DNA from: an uncultured bacterium
Lineage (GTDB): Bacteria > Planctomycetota > DG-23 > SLPQ01
DNA: 6,203 nt
Assembly: GCA_937863625.1 (NCBI GenBank)
Contig: CALMGO010000431.1
Location: 1 to 6,203 of the forward strand
Reading direction: 5' to 3'
The notes below the pieces were generated by a model that searched no databases, was not told the origin of the DNA, and saw only the letters and a program-made list of their open reading frames with translations. Numbering within the stretch: position 1 is the stretch's first letter; each line of letters begins with the position of its first letter. Below, piece after piece: positions 1 to 5,985 of this stretch. The position numbers and the translations under genes were made by a program.

Positions 1-114
1 GGCAGCAAACTCGTCGAAGGCGCAGTCGACGAAATCATCGCCCACACCGGCCGCGACAGTTTTGAGGAAGCGTTCTTCGCCCTCGTGGAGGCTCACGATG
101 CCAAGGTGGCGTAA
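1..114 (+). CDS. ABC transporter ATP-binding protein, C-terminal fragment (NatA-like)
   Basis: The window opens inside a gene. Frame 1 reads 37 residues ending DSFEEAFFALVEAHDAKVA and a TAA stop at 112-114. A tail of the form (S/F)-EE-(A/V)-F-x-x-L is typical of the C-terminus of ATP-binding subunits of ABC-2 type exporters. The Walker, signature and switch motifs lie outside the window, so the assignment rests on this short tail and on context: the next gene starts 17 bp before this stop and is a NatB-like permease. The inferred role is the cytoplasmic ATPase that powers the downstream membrane subunit. Overlap of the two frames implies one transcript and coupled translation. The substrate (Na+ in the Bacillus NatAB system, but other substrates in relatives) cannot be told from this fragment. 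Confidence 0.7.
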   Translation, partial: GSKLVEGAVDEIIAHTGRDSFEEAFFALVEAHDAKVA

Positions 115-2089
115 GGTAAAGAGCCTCGCTAAAAAGGAAATCCGCGACATATTGCGCGACCGCCGTACCATTTTCATGGCGATTATTTTCCCCATCATCC
201 TCTACCCGCTTCTCATCATCGGCCTCGTCCAGGCCACCGCCGTGCAGGCCTCCAAAGCCGTGCATGAAAAGCCCCTCGTGGCCATCTCCGGCGGCGAGTT
301 TGCCCCGGACCTGCGCGAGGAGTTTCTCTCCGACAAGGGGCTCACTCTCGCGCAGTTTGACGGCTCGGTTCCGAGCCTGCGCCAAAGCGGCGCCTCCGCC
401 GGCGTTGTGATATCCCAGGACATCTCCGAGACTCTTGCCGCCGGGGCGACCGCCACGATAAAGGTCTACTACGACAGTGCCAACGACACCAGCCGCGGCG
501 CCTACGAAAAGGTCGCCTCCGTCATTGAAAAGTACAACCGCGCCCTCCTTGACCGCCGCCTCGAGTCGGCCGATATTGACATGGCCTATGTCACGCCGGT
601 TCAAATCGACAACGCCGACCTCGCCACGCCCCGCCAGAGAGGTGTCTTCAGGCTTGGCAAGATGCTCGCGTTTCTCCTCGTCGTATTCTGCATGATGGGC
701 GCTCTCTATCCCGCCCTTGACGCCATCTCCGGCGAAAAGGAGCGCGGCACCCTCGAAACCCTTCTCTCCATCCCCGCCACGCGCCTCGAAATCCTCGCTG
801 GCAAGTATGTCGCCGTCTTCTCCATGTCCATCGCGTCTGTCCTTGCCAATTTCGTCAGCCTCTCCCTGACCATGGTCATGGTTAATAGACTCCTCGTCCA
901 GGCGTCCGCCGCCGGCCGCTCAATCGATTTCAGCATTCCGTTCTCTGCCACGGTTCTTCTTGTGCCCGCGCTCGTGCCGCTGGCGGCATTCTTCAGCGCC
1001 ATAAGCCTCGGCATCGCCGCCTTTGCCCGCAGCACCCGTGAAGGCCAGTACTACCTCGGCCCGCTCTACGCCGCCGTCCTCCCGCTCACCGCCGCCGCCG
1101 TCGTCCCCGGCCTGAGCCTGACCTATGTCACCGCGCTCGTGCCGGTAATGTCGATATCACTCTTCCTCAAGGACGGCCTCCTCGGGACGCTGCGCCCCGG
1201 GCCGACGTTTCTCGCCCTTGCCGCGCAGTGTTTCTATGCCTACGCCGCGCTCAAATGGGCCGCAAAGGTCTTCTCGCGCGAAGACGTCCTCTTTTCATCC
1301 CCCCTCGGCGAAGAACAGCTCCCCCGCCCGGCCATCGGCCTTGTGCGACCCGCTCATGTCATGACCGCCTGGGCAGTCTCCGTGATTCTCTTCTTCTACG
1401 GCGGCGTGTTTCTGCAGGCGAAACTCGGTGCGCTTAGTGTCACAACCGCGCTCCTGAGTAATGTCGTCTTCCTGCTCCTGCCCATCGCGGTTGTATTCCT
1501 TGTGACGCGTTTCGACGTCCGTAAGGTCCTCCCGCTGAAGGCCCTCGCCGGCGGACAGATTTCCGCCGTCCTCCTCTTCATCCCGGCCGCGTTCCTGCTC
1601 AATATCGTTTTCAACGCCGTCCAGCACTTCGTCCTCGCCCCTCCTGTGCCTGTCATGCAGATGATTACCGCTGGCAAGGAAAAGGTCTCTATTGAGGCGC
1701 TTTTCATATCCGTGGCTTTGATGCCTGCTATATGTGAAGAGTTGTTTTACAGAGGGCTTGTCTTCCGGTCGTTCGCCGCCAGGATGCCGTTGCGCTATGC
1801 GGTGATCTTCTCAAGCGCGCTTTTTGCGGCCGCGCACTTTAACGTTTACGAAATCCTGCCGCTTTTCGCGCTGGGCGTGGTGCTCGCCCTGACGATGCAG
1901 GCCACCGGGACGCTCATCGCCGCCATGATCGTGCACTTCGCTAATAACGCGCTTACCATCGTCGTTGCGCTTCTCTTCCCGACGCTGGATATCCCGTGGT
2001 TCTTCCTGCCGGTCTTCGCCATTCTGGGCTTTGCCTGCCTGCTCCTCGCATATAAGTCCGGCGTCTCCGACAGGAAAAAAACTACCTGA
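98..2089 (+). CDS. ABC-2 permease (NatB-like) fused to a CPBP-family intramembrane protease domain
   Basis: This is a 663-residue membrane protein. ATG at 98 is preferred to an upstream TTG at 62 because GGAG (87-90) lies 7 nt before it and the protein then begins with the usual NatB-type KKEIRDILRDRRT segment. The N-terminal half is an ABC-2 permease. A first membrane helix spans about residues 25-45, an extracytoplasmic domain about 50-185, then helices from about 187 onward. The hallmark ISGEKERGTLETLL is at 210-223, just after the second helix. The C-terminal part (about 490-650) is a CPBP/CAAX protease domain with all expected motifs: EELFYR (E547, E548, R552), FAAAH (H580) and HFANN (H613, N617). 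The catalytic set therefore looks intact. This fusion architecture is known in some bacterial genomes, but its substrate and the job of the protease half are not established to my knowledge. It would partner with the upstream ATPase in the inner membrane. I am sure of the two domains and unsure of the substrate. Confidence 0.9.
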   Translation: MPRWRKVKSLAKKEIRDILRDRRTIFMAIIFPIILYPLLIIGLVQATAVQASKAVHEKPLVAISGGEFAPDLREEFLSDKGLTLAQFDGSVPSLRQSGASAGVVISQDISETLAAGATATIKVYYDSANDTSRGAYEKVASVIEKYNRALLDRRLESADIDMAYVTPVQIDNADLATPRQRGVFRLGKMLAFLLVVFCMMGALYPALDAISGEKERGTLETLLSIPATRLEILAGKYVAVFSMSIASVLANFVSLSLTMVMVNRLLVQASAAGRSIDFSIPFSATVLLVPALVPLAAFFSAISLGIAAFARSTREGQYYLGPLYAAVLPLTAAAVVPGLSLTYVTALVPVMSISLFLKDGLLGTLRPGPTFLALAAQCFYAYAALKWAAKVFSREDVLFSSPLGEEQLPRPAIGLVRPAHVMTAWAVSVILFFYGGVFLQAKLGALSVTTALLSNVVFLLLPIAVVFLVTRFDVRKVLPLKALAGGQISAVLLFIPAAFLLNIVFNAVQHFVLAPPVPVMQMITAGKEKVSIEALFISVALMPAICEELFYRGLVFRSFAARMPLRYAVIFSSALFAAAHFNVYEILPLFALGVVLALTMQATGTLIAAMIVHFANNALTIVVALLFPTLDIPWFFLPVFAILGFACLLLAYKSGVSDRKKTT

Positions 2090-2173
2090 CAATCCGCGCC
2101 CTTGGCGCAAACCTCCCACCAGAAAGATGCCGGTCTTTTCAACAGAGCAGTTTGCTTCCCGCTTCTGCCTTGC

Positions 2174-2212
2174 TTTTTCTCTGTGGTCTCTGCGTGCTCT
2201 GCGTGAGGCAGG
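2174..2212 (+). repeat. Short-unit tandem repeat R1 (TCTCTGCGTG-type units)
   Basis: A pyrimidine-rich run of degenerate 9-10 nt units (TTCTCTGTGG, TCTCTGCGTG, CTCTGCGTG) ends in AGGCAGG. The same kind of run with the same GCGTGAGGCAGG end occurs three more times in the window, or as GCGTGAGGCTG in one of them, always in the same orientation and always outside genes. It is not a CRISPR because there are no spacers of constant length. Function is unknown. It lies between the transporter operon and the minus-strand sulfatase gene. Confidence 0.75.
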
Positions 2213-2261
2213 GTTTTTGGGTGTGGCTTTTCCTCAAGCCTCCGGTCTGCGGCCTTTGTCT

Positions 2262-2325
2262 TGCCTTTCTTTGCGTTCTTTGCGTCTTTGCGTGAGGCAG
2301 GATTTGCCTCGCTTGTGCTTCGCTG
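2262..2325 (+). repeat. Short-unit tandem repeat R2 (TCTTTGCG units) with shared tail
   Basis: Three units (TTTCTTTGCG, TTCTTTGCG, TCTTTGCG) lead into TGAGGCAGG at about 2292-2300. The following stretch TTGCCTCGCTTGTGCTTCGC (about 2304-2323) resembles the stretch after copy R4 (TTGCCTTGCTTCTGCTCGC), so the repeat seems to extend past the short units. It ends just before the stop codon of the minus-strand reading frame at 2341. No poly-T terminator is visible here for either neighbour. Confidence 0.72.
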
Positions 2326-2340
2326 CCCCCCGCGCGCCCC

Positions 2341-2652
2341 CTACTGCAGATACCCCAGCGCCCGCAGCCGCTCTATCTCTTCGCTCGTCATCCCCCCGGT
2401 CTCCATCTTGAGACTGCCGAAGTCCGCCAGCACTCTCTCCCTCACGTCCTCCGGTATAAACTCCCCGTATGACTTGCGCCGCGCCGCTTCATCCGCCGTG
2501 AGTTTCCCCTCTTTCTCAAGTTCCGCTGCCGCCAGGTCCTGCTCCTTTGCCCACGGGTTCTGCATGCGCCTTGTCGACCACCGCCTATCCCCGATCCCCG
2601 CCTCTTTCGCAAACCTCTCCGACACCTGCCGTTCTTTCCGCATCTCGTTCAC
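2341..2652 (-). CDS. Detached C-terminal part of the sulfatase-like protein (or a small coupled gene)
   Basis: The 103-residue frame begins at GTG (2650-2652), which overlaps the TGA of the sulfatase frame as GTGA. It ends with TSEEIERLRALGYLQ and a TAG. An ending of the form E-x-x-x-LRALGYL is characteristic of the extreme C-terminus of many bacterial sulfatases, and the preceding part is a charged, mostly helical tail such as those proteins carry. No Shine-Dalgarno sequence precedes the GTG. The frame lies at -1 relative to the sulfatase, so loss of one base somewhere in 2652-2694 would explain the split; joined, the product would be about 550 residues, a usual length for the family. Alternatives are a true two-gene arrangement with stop-start coupling, or a sequencing or assembly error. 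By itself this piece holds no catalytic motif. Confidence 0.65.
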   Translation of the reverse strand: MNEMRKERQVSERFAKEAGIGDRRWSTRRMQNPWAKEQDLAAAELEKEGKLTADEAARRKSYGEFIPEDVRERVLADFGSLKMETGGMTSEEIERLRALGYLQ

Positions 2653-4004
2653 TGCGCTGTCGTCTGCCGCAGTGGCTCCTTCTCGTCGGCGTCCTTATCC
2701 ACGTTGAAAAAGAGCGTCTCCGTCTTCTGCCCCTCGCCGCCCGGCTCATCGTAGTCCATTGCCGACCGCCCGTCGCCGAGTATCACGCGGTCTCTCTTGT
2801 AGAAACTCGCAAATACCGTCATATCCCCCAGGTCCTCGCGCTCGATATATGGCGACAGCGATTCCAGTTGTGTATGTGCCAGCCGCACCCCTCCGATCAT
2901 CTCCGCAACCGTCGGAAATATCATCGCGTTCGAAATCCTCGCTCCCACCACGCGCGGCGTGTATCGCTTCGACTTGATGACGAGCGGCACCTTGAGCGCC
3001 GTCGAAAAGAGATTCTGATTATGCCCGATTGTCCCGTGCTCCATGAGTTCATCCCCATGGTCCGACGTAAATATCACCGTCGTATCCGCGAGTATTCCCA
3101 TCCGCGACAGTTCCGCGAGCACTTCGCCGAAATAATCGTCAAACCGCGCTGCCGCCTCGTAATATATCGCTTTGAGCCTCTCTATATCGGCCTCGCTGAG
3201 ATTCTTCTTGTCATATTCGATCTCGAGTACCGCCCGCGAGATGAGTTCCCTGTCCGCCGCCTGCACCTCCGCCGCGTCCGCCTGCCCGTTGTGAAACTGC
3301 CCCGTCCTTGTCGTCACCACCGGCCTTATCCACGGTTGGTGTGTGTCCATATAGTGAAGGTACAGAAAAAGCGGCGCATCCTCCGCAAACGCCGGCACCC
3401 TTATGCCGAGCACTTCTCTCTTGAGAAATTCGTTGAGCATCGCCCCGTCGGCATATTGCGAGAGCGGGTCTGAGTTCCCCCCCGGCGCGTCCTTTCCCTC
3501 CGGGTCTACGCCCCTGTAGTATGCAAATCCCGGGTTGAACCCGAAATCCATCGCCTTCGTCGAATACCCCGGTCCCAGTTCTCCCAGCATGTAGGGGTTC
3601 GTTACGAGTCCCACGCAGTAGTACCCTTGCGTCGACAGGTGCCTTGAGATTGTCGGGCAGTCCGGCAGCGAGAAGAAATGACTCTCCACCCCGTGCCCCG
3701 GCGGATACATGCCCGACATTATCGATGCCATCGATATCTTCGTAAACGGCGACGCCGAGTACGCATTGGAAAACATCACTCCTTCGCGCGCCAGCATATT
3801 GACATTCGGCGTGACTTCGCGCCCGTTTACGACCTTGCCGACGATATCTCCTCTAAGCGCGTCGGCCACGACGAGAAGTATATGCTCTTTCTCCCTGGCG
3901 TTTCCACCGCCCATGTGCCTCACGCCGAAGTATCCCGCCGTAGCCGCCGCCGCCAGGCCCAGCCCCGCCTTGAGACATGCCCTTCTTGTCGTCTTCGTGT
4001 TCAC
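2649..4004 (-). CDS. Tat-exported sulfatase/alkaline phosphatase-superfamily hydrolase, C-terminus out of frame
   Basis: The 451-residue product starts at GTG 4002-4004; an in-frame TGA lies directly upstream, so no earlier start is possible. TRRACLK (6-12) plus the alanine-rich segment to about residue 24 is a twin-arginine signal, so export is expected. Sulfatase-superfamily blocks follow in order: VVADALRGD (D48, metal ligand position), VTPNVNMLAREGVMFSNAY (64-82), SPFTKISMASIMSGMYPPGHGV (85-106), HYMDTHQPW (217-225), TSDHGDELMEHG (313-324, metal ligands D315 and H316) and H328. At the nucleophile position Thr88 stands where classic sulfatases have the formylglycine Cys of CxPxR, and neither P nor R follows in register. 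It may therefore be a phospho- or sulfo-hydrolase without formylglycine; substrate unknown. The frame ends in EKEPLRQTTAQ, early for the family, and the expected tail lies in the overlapping frame 2652-2341. It is transcribed divergently from hflX. Confidence 0.88.
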   Translation of the reverse strand: MNTKTTRRACLKAGLGLAAAATAGYFGVRHMGGGNAREKEHILLVVADALRGDIVGKVVNGREVTPNVNMLAREGVMFSNAYSASPFTKISMASIMSGMYPPGHGVESHFFSLPDCPTISRHLSTQGYYCVGLVTNPYMLGELGPGYSTKAMDFGFNPGFAYYRGVDPEGKDAPGGNSDPLSQYADGAMLNEFLKREVLGIRVPAFAEDAPLFLYLHYMDTHQPWIRPVVTTRTGQFHNGQADAAEVQAADRELISRAVLEIEYDKKNLSEADIERLKAIYYEAAARFDDYFGEVLAELSRMGILADTTVIFTSDHGDELMEHGTIGHNQNLFSTALKVPLVIKSKRYTPRVVGARISNAMIFPTVAEMIGGVRLAHTQLESLSPYIEREDLGDMTVFASFYKRDRVILGDGRSAMDYDEPGGEGQKTETLFFNVDKDADEKEPLRQTTAQ

Positions 4005-4042
4005 TCAGCACCCGCTCGGGTTTATGCCGCTTTCCTCAAACG

Positions 4043-4069
4043 ATTATAACGCTTTTCTCCCGCGCGCAA
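4043..4069 (-). promoter_or_regulatory. Sigma70-type promoter for the sulfatase gene
   Basis: On the minus strand a perfect TATAAT occupies 4048-4043. A weak TTGCGC lies at 4069-4064 with a 15-bp spacer, or GCTTGC with 17 bp. Transcription would start near 4036, giving a leader of about 30 nt before the GTG at 4004. The patch is AT-rich in an otherwise GC-rich stretch. The -35 is poor, so the -10 carries most of the weight. No clear Shine-Dalgarno sequence is seen close to the GTG. Confidence 0.55.
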
Positions 4070-4087
4070 GCCCGCGCCTCTCCTCGC

Positions 4088-4116
4088 TTGACCTTACCCC
4101 CAGCGTTTCTTATACT
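4088..4116 (+). promoter_or_regulatory. Sigma70 promoter for hflX
   Basis: TTGACC (4088-4093) and TATACT (4111-4116) are separated by exactly 17 bp, close to the sigma70 consensus TTGACA-N17-TATAAT. The start point would fall near 4123, giving a leader of about 32 nt. This fits hflX having its own transcript. No heat-shock (sigma32-type) motif was recognised in its place. Confidence 0.75.
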
Positions 4117-4122
4117 TAAGTA
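4113..4122. promoter_or_regulatory. 10-bp perfect palindrome overlapping the hflX -10 box and start region
   Basis: TACTTAAGTA reads the same on both strands and lies across the end of the -10 box and the presumed start point. That is where a repressor dimer could bind. A 10-bp palindrome in an AT-rich patch can also arise by chance, so this is only a candidate operator. Confidence 0.3.
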
Positions 4123-4133
4123 CTATCTATAGC

Positions 4134-4139
4134 AGGAGG
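4134..4139 (+). promoter_or_regulatory. AGGAGG ribosome binding site of hflX with unusually long spacing
   Basis: A full AGGAGG lies 15 nt before the ATG at 4155, where 5-9 nt is usual. No ATG, GTG or TTG lies between them, and an in-frame TGA at 4152-4154 rules out an earlier start. The ATG therefore stands despite the spacing; leader folding or lower initiation efficiency are possible. Confidence 0.65.
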
Positions 4140-4154
4140 CGTCAACAGAACTGA

Positions 4155-5483
4155 ATGGCTCAAGTTAAGCGCACCGAACTCACCGTCCGGCTCGAACGGG
4201 CGATTCTTGTTGGCGTTCTCTTCCCCAACTCTCCCATCGACCACGAGGACCCTCTCGAAGAACTCGCCCGCCTGGCCAAGACCGCCGGCGCCCGGGTTGT
4301 CGAACGCGTCACTCAGAACCGCACGCGCGTGGACTCCGCGTACTTCATCGGCAAGGGCAAGGCCGCCGAACTCAAAAACACTGCCAAGGCCCTCAACGCC
4401 AATGTGCTCATATTTAACCACGACCTCTCACCGGCGCAGGTGCGAAATCTCGAAACGGCCGCCGATATCAAGGTCATCGACCGCAGCGAACTTATCCTCG
4501 ACATCTTCGCCACGCACGCGCGCACTCATGCCGCCAAGGTCCAGGTTGAGCTCGCACAGCTCGAATACACTCTTCCGCGCCTCACCCGCATGTGGACTCA
4601 TTTCGGACGCATCGACGGCGGCATCGGCACTCGCGGCGCCGGCGAACAGCAGCTCGAGGTCGACCGCCGCATCGTCCGCCGCCGCATCGGCGAATTGAAG
4701 CGCAACCTCGCGCACGTCCAGGAGCGAAAGTCTCGCGAAGTACTGGGCCGCTCCGGAGAGTTCTGCGTCAGCATCGTCGGCTACACCAACGCCGGCAAAT
4801 CCACCCTCATGAACGCACTCACCGACGCCGATGTCCTCGTCCAGGACAAACTCTTCGCCACGCTCGAGACCCGCACCCGCCCCTGGTCTCTCCCGGGTGG
4901 CCGCCAGGTACTTCTCTCCGACACCGTCGGCTTCATCCGCGACCTGCCGCATCACCTCGTCGCGTCTTTCCGCGCCACGCTCGAAGAAGCCAAAAACGCC
5001 GACCTCCTCCTCCACGTCATTGACGCCGCTTCTCCCGCCGCGCCCGAGCAGATCGCCGCCGTAGACACCGTCCTCGAAGAAATCGGCTGCACTGAGTCGG
5101 CGCGTCTGCTTGTATTGAATAAATCCGACGCCGCAAAGGATCTTGCCGCTTTCAACGTCCTTGCCGCCACGCACCCCGGCAGCATCCTCATCTCCGCCCT
5201 TACCGGTGACGGCCTGCGCGACCTTGCCAATGCCGTCTCAACCGAAATGGCGAAAAACGTCTACGAAGTGAGCCTCTCCTTCCCCGCCGCCGACGGCCGC
5301 ATCTACGCCGCACTCTGCCAGCGCGGCGAGGTCCTCTCGCGAGGGTTCGTCGATGCTGACGTCCATGTCCGCGCCCGCATCGGACACAAGTATCTCAACC
5401 AGCTCCTCTCCGATTTCCCCCAGGTCGCCTTCCTCCCCGACAGCCCCCATCAGCCCGCCCCTAAAGAAGACGACGACTTCTGA
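4155..5483 (+). CDS. hflX: HflX, ribosome-associated GTPase
   Basis: The 442-residue protein is full length for HflX. The N-terminal domain (about 15-190) contains the family's own VDSAYFIGKGKAAEL region (59-73), FNHDLSPAQVRNLE (87-100), the DRSELILDIFATHART segment (109-124) and the glycine-rich GIGTRGAGEQQLEVDRR (156-172) that ends before a coiled helix (about 170-198). The GTPase domain follows, with G1 GYTNAGKST (209-217), G2 threonine in LFATLETRTR (T236), G3 DTVGFIRDLPHHLV (256-269), G4 NKSD (322-325) and G5 SAL (347-349). The C-terminal domain runs to about 430, with an acidic end KEDDDF. In well-studied bacteria HflX binds the 50S subunit and splits stalled or idle 70S ribosomes under heat or antibiotic stress. 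All GTPase motifs are present, so it should be active. The gene has its own promoter (4088-4116) and no hfq or hflKC neighbour, unlike the enterobacterial operon. Confidence 0.97.
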   Translation: MAQVKRTELTVRLERAILVGVLFPNSPIDHEDPLEELARLAKTAGARVVERVTQNRTRVDSAYFIGKGKAAELKNTAKALNANVLIFNHDLSPAQVRNLETAADIKVIDRSELILDIFATHARTHAAKVQVELAQLEYTLPRLTRMWTHFGRIDGGIGTRGAGEQQLEVDRRIVRRRIGELKRNLAHVQERKSREVLGRSGEFCVSIVGYTNAGKSTLMNALTDADVLVQDKLFATLETRTRPWSLPGGRQVLLSDTVGFIRDLPHHLVASFRATLEEAKNADLLLHVIDAASPAAPEQIAAVDTVLEEIGCTESARLLVLNKSDAAKDLAAFNVLAATHPGSILISALTGDGLRDLANAVSTEMAKNVYEVSLSFPAADGRIYAALCQRGEVLSRGFVDADVHVRARIGHKYLNQLLSDFPQVAFLPDSPHQPAPKEDDDF

Positions 5484-5486
5484 CCC

Positions 5487-5501
5487 GCAGTAAGGTACTG
5501 C
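5487..5501 (+). repeat. Small hairpin just after the hflX stop codon
   Basis: GCAGTA and TACTGC form a perfect 6-bp stem around the loop AGG, starting 4 nt after the TGA of hflX. A T tract is missing, so it is not a standard intrinsic terminator; it might protect the 3' end of the message. Another imperfect stem (5524-5539, GCGA/TCGC arms with one mismatch) follows. Confidence 0.4.
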
Positions 5502-5559
5502 ACCCGTCCCGCGAAGCAGCGTTGCGAATCCTGAATCGCGCCATTCTTATCTTGTGTGG

Positions 5560-5581
5560 CACTGGTGGCTTGCCACCAGTG
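5560..5581. repeat. Perfect inverted repeat with CTTG loop
   Basis: Arms CACTGGTGG and CCACCAGTG flank CTTG, a 9-bp perfect stem (the loop-closing C and G could also pair). CUUG is a known stable tetraloop. It lies about 75 nt after hflX and is not followed by a T run. It resembles REP-type intergenic palindromes more than a terminator, although it could stop or stabilise the hflX transcript. Confidence 0.6.
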
Positions 5582-5623
5582 TGAACTGGTTTGTTCCTCG
5601 GAGACATGACAGACCACGTAGGG

Positions 5624-5645
5624 CGCGGCGCATGTCCCCGCCGCG
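5624..5645. repeat. GC-rich inverted repeat
   Basis: CGCGGCG (5624-5630) and CGCCGCG (5639-5645) form a perfect 7-bp stem with an 8-nt loop. It sits directly before the cloverleaf-like element at 5654-5728 and may be part of the same repeat unit, since GTAGGG occurs before it (5619-5623 region) and again after the cloverleaf (5727-5731). Confidence 0.45.
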
Positions 5646-5653
5646 AGCGGGTA

Positions 5654-5728
5654 TACTTCGTAGTTTATCCGCCTCAGGAGGACTTGCCCGCCTTTGGCGG
5701 GCTGAACAGGATTCTGTTCAGCGAAGTA
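5654..5728. repeat. Cloverleaf-like repeat unit containing copy A of the 21-nt element
   Basis: An outer stem TACTTCG/CGAAGTA (5654-5660 with 5722-5728) encloses three hairpins. The first is the 21-nt element (5663-5683, stem TCC-CC/GG-GGA with one internal G-A mismatch). The second is GCCCGCC-TTT-GGCGGGC (5686-5702). The third has arms GCTGAACAG (5701-5709) and CTGTTCAGC (5714-5722) around GATT. The second and third share bases at 5701-5702, and the third shares 5722 with the outer stem, so slight fraying is needed for all to form together. No acceptor, anticodon or T-loop features of tRNA are seen. Confidence 0.55.
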
Positions 5729-5750
5729 GGGTGAGGCTGCCTTTGACGTG

Positions 5751-5787
5751 TCTTTCTCTGCGCTCTTTGCGCCTTTGCGTGAGGCTG
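5751..5787 (+). repeat. Short-unit tandem repeat R3
   Basis: Units TCTTTCTCTGCG, CTCTTTGCG and CCTTTGCG lead to TGAGGCTG. It matches R2 in unit and spacing but ends in GAGGCTG instead of GAGGCAGG. The short string GTGAGGCTG also occurs just before it (5731-5739). Same orientation as R1, R2 and R4. Confidence 0.7.
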
Positions 5788-5826
5788 ATTGTGACTTGGC
5801 CTTTGCCTGTCTACTGCTCTAATGTT

Positions 5827-5890
5827 CTACTCTCCACTTTCTCGGCGCAGCCGCCGTTTATCCGCCCCAGGAGGGCTCTCGACCGAGTAG
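5827..5890. repeat. Repeat unit containing copy B of the 21-nt element
   Basis: Copy B of the 21-nt element lies at 5856-5876 (GTTTATCCGCC, loop, GGAGGGC). Around it CTACTC (5827-5832) and GAGTAG (5885-5890) can pair as an outer stem, like the closing stem of copy A, and a small hairpin CGGC-GCA-GCCG precedes it (5843-5853). Both units end in a GTAGGG string. Confidence 0.5.
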
Positions 5891-5985
5891 GGGGAGATAG
5901 AGTGCACCTTGGTTTTGCTTGCGCTTTCCGCGGCGTCGTCGCATCGTGGCGCGAGGCACGTCTTTGACTCGGATTGCGATTCTGC

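Noticed and set aside
62..97. TTG start at 62 for the permease/protease gene
   Set aside because: It would add 12 residues unlike the family's N-terminus; ATG at 98 has GGAG 7 nt upstream and the expected KKEIRDILRD beginning.
35..604. 189-residue minus-strand frame over the transporter junction
   Set aside because: Antisense to the ATPase end and permease start, no recognisable domain; a shadow.
2096..2108. GCGCC-CTT-GGCGC hairpin after the permease stop as a terminator
   Set aside because: Only a 5-bp stem and followed by AAACCTCCC with no T tract; too weak to call.
2174..2301. CRISPR array from the repeated TCTTTGCG units
   Set aside because: Units are 8-10 nt, adjacent and degenerate, with no constant-length unique spacers and no cas genes.
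2652..2694. Programmed -1 frameshift joining the two sulfatase frames
   Set aside because: The permissible window has no X-XXY-YYZ slippery heptamer and no obvious stimulatory stem just downstream; kept only as an unlikely alternative to an indel.
2547..3473. 308-residue plus-strand open frame opposite the sulfatase gene
   Set aside because: Its product is rich in Arg and His with no domain, and it lies wholly antisense to a clear sulfatase-superfamily gene and its tail; it is a shadow of high GC at third codon positions.
4428..5174. 248-residue minus-strand open frame inside hflX
   Set aside because: Gly/Asp/Glu-rich low-information product antisense to conserved HflX motifs; a shadow frame.
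5654..5728. tRNA gene suggested by the cloverleaf-like fold
   Set aside because: No CCA-compatible acceptor stem, no GTTCRANYC T-loop, no anticodon arm of 5 bp with a 7-nt loop; the arms are 7-9 bp with 3-4 nt loops.
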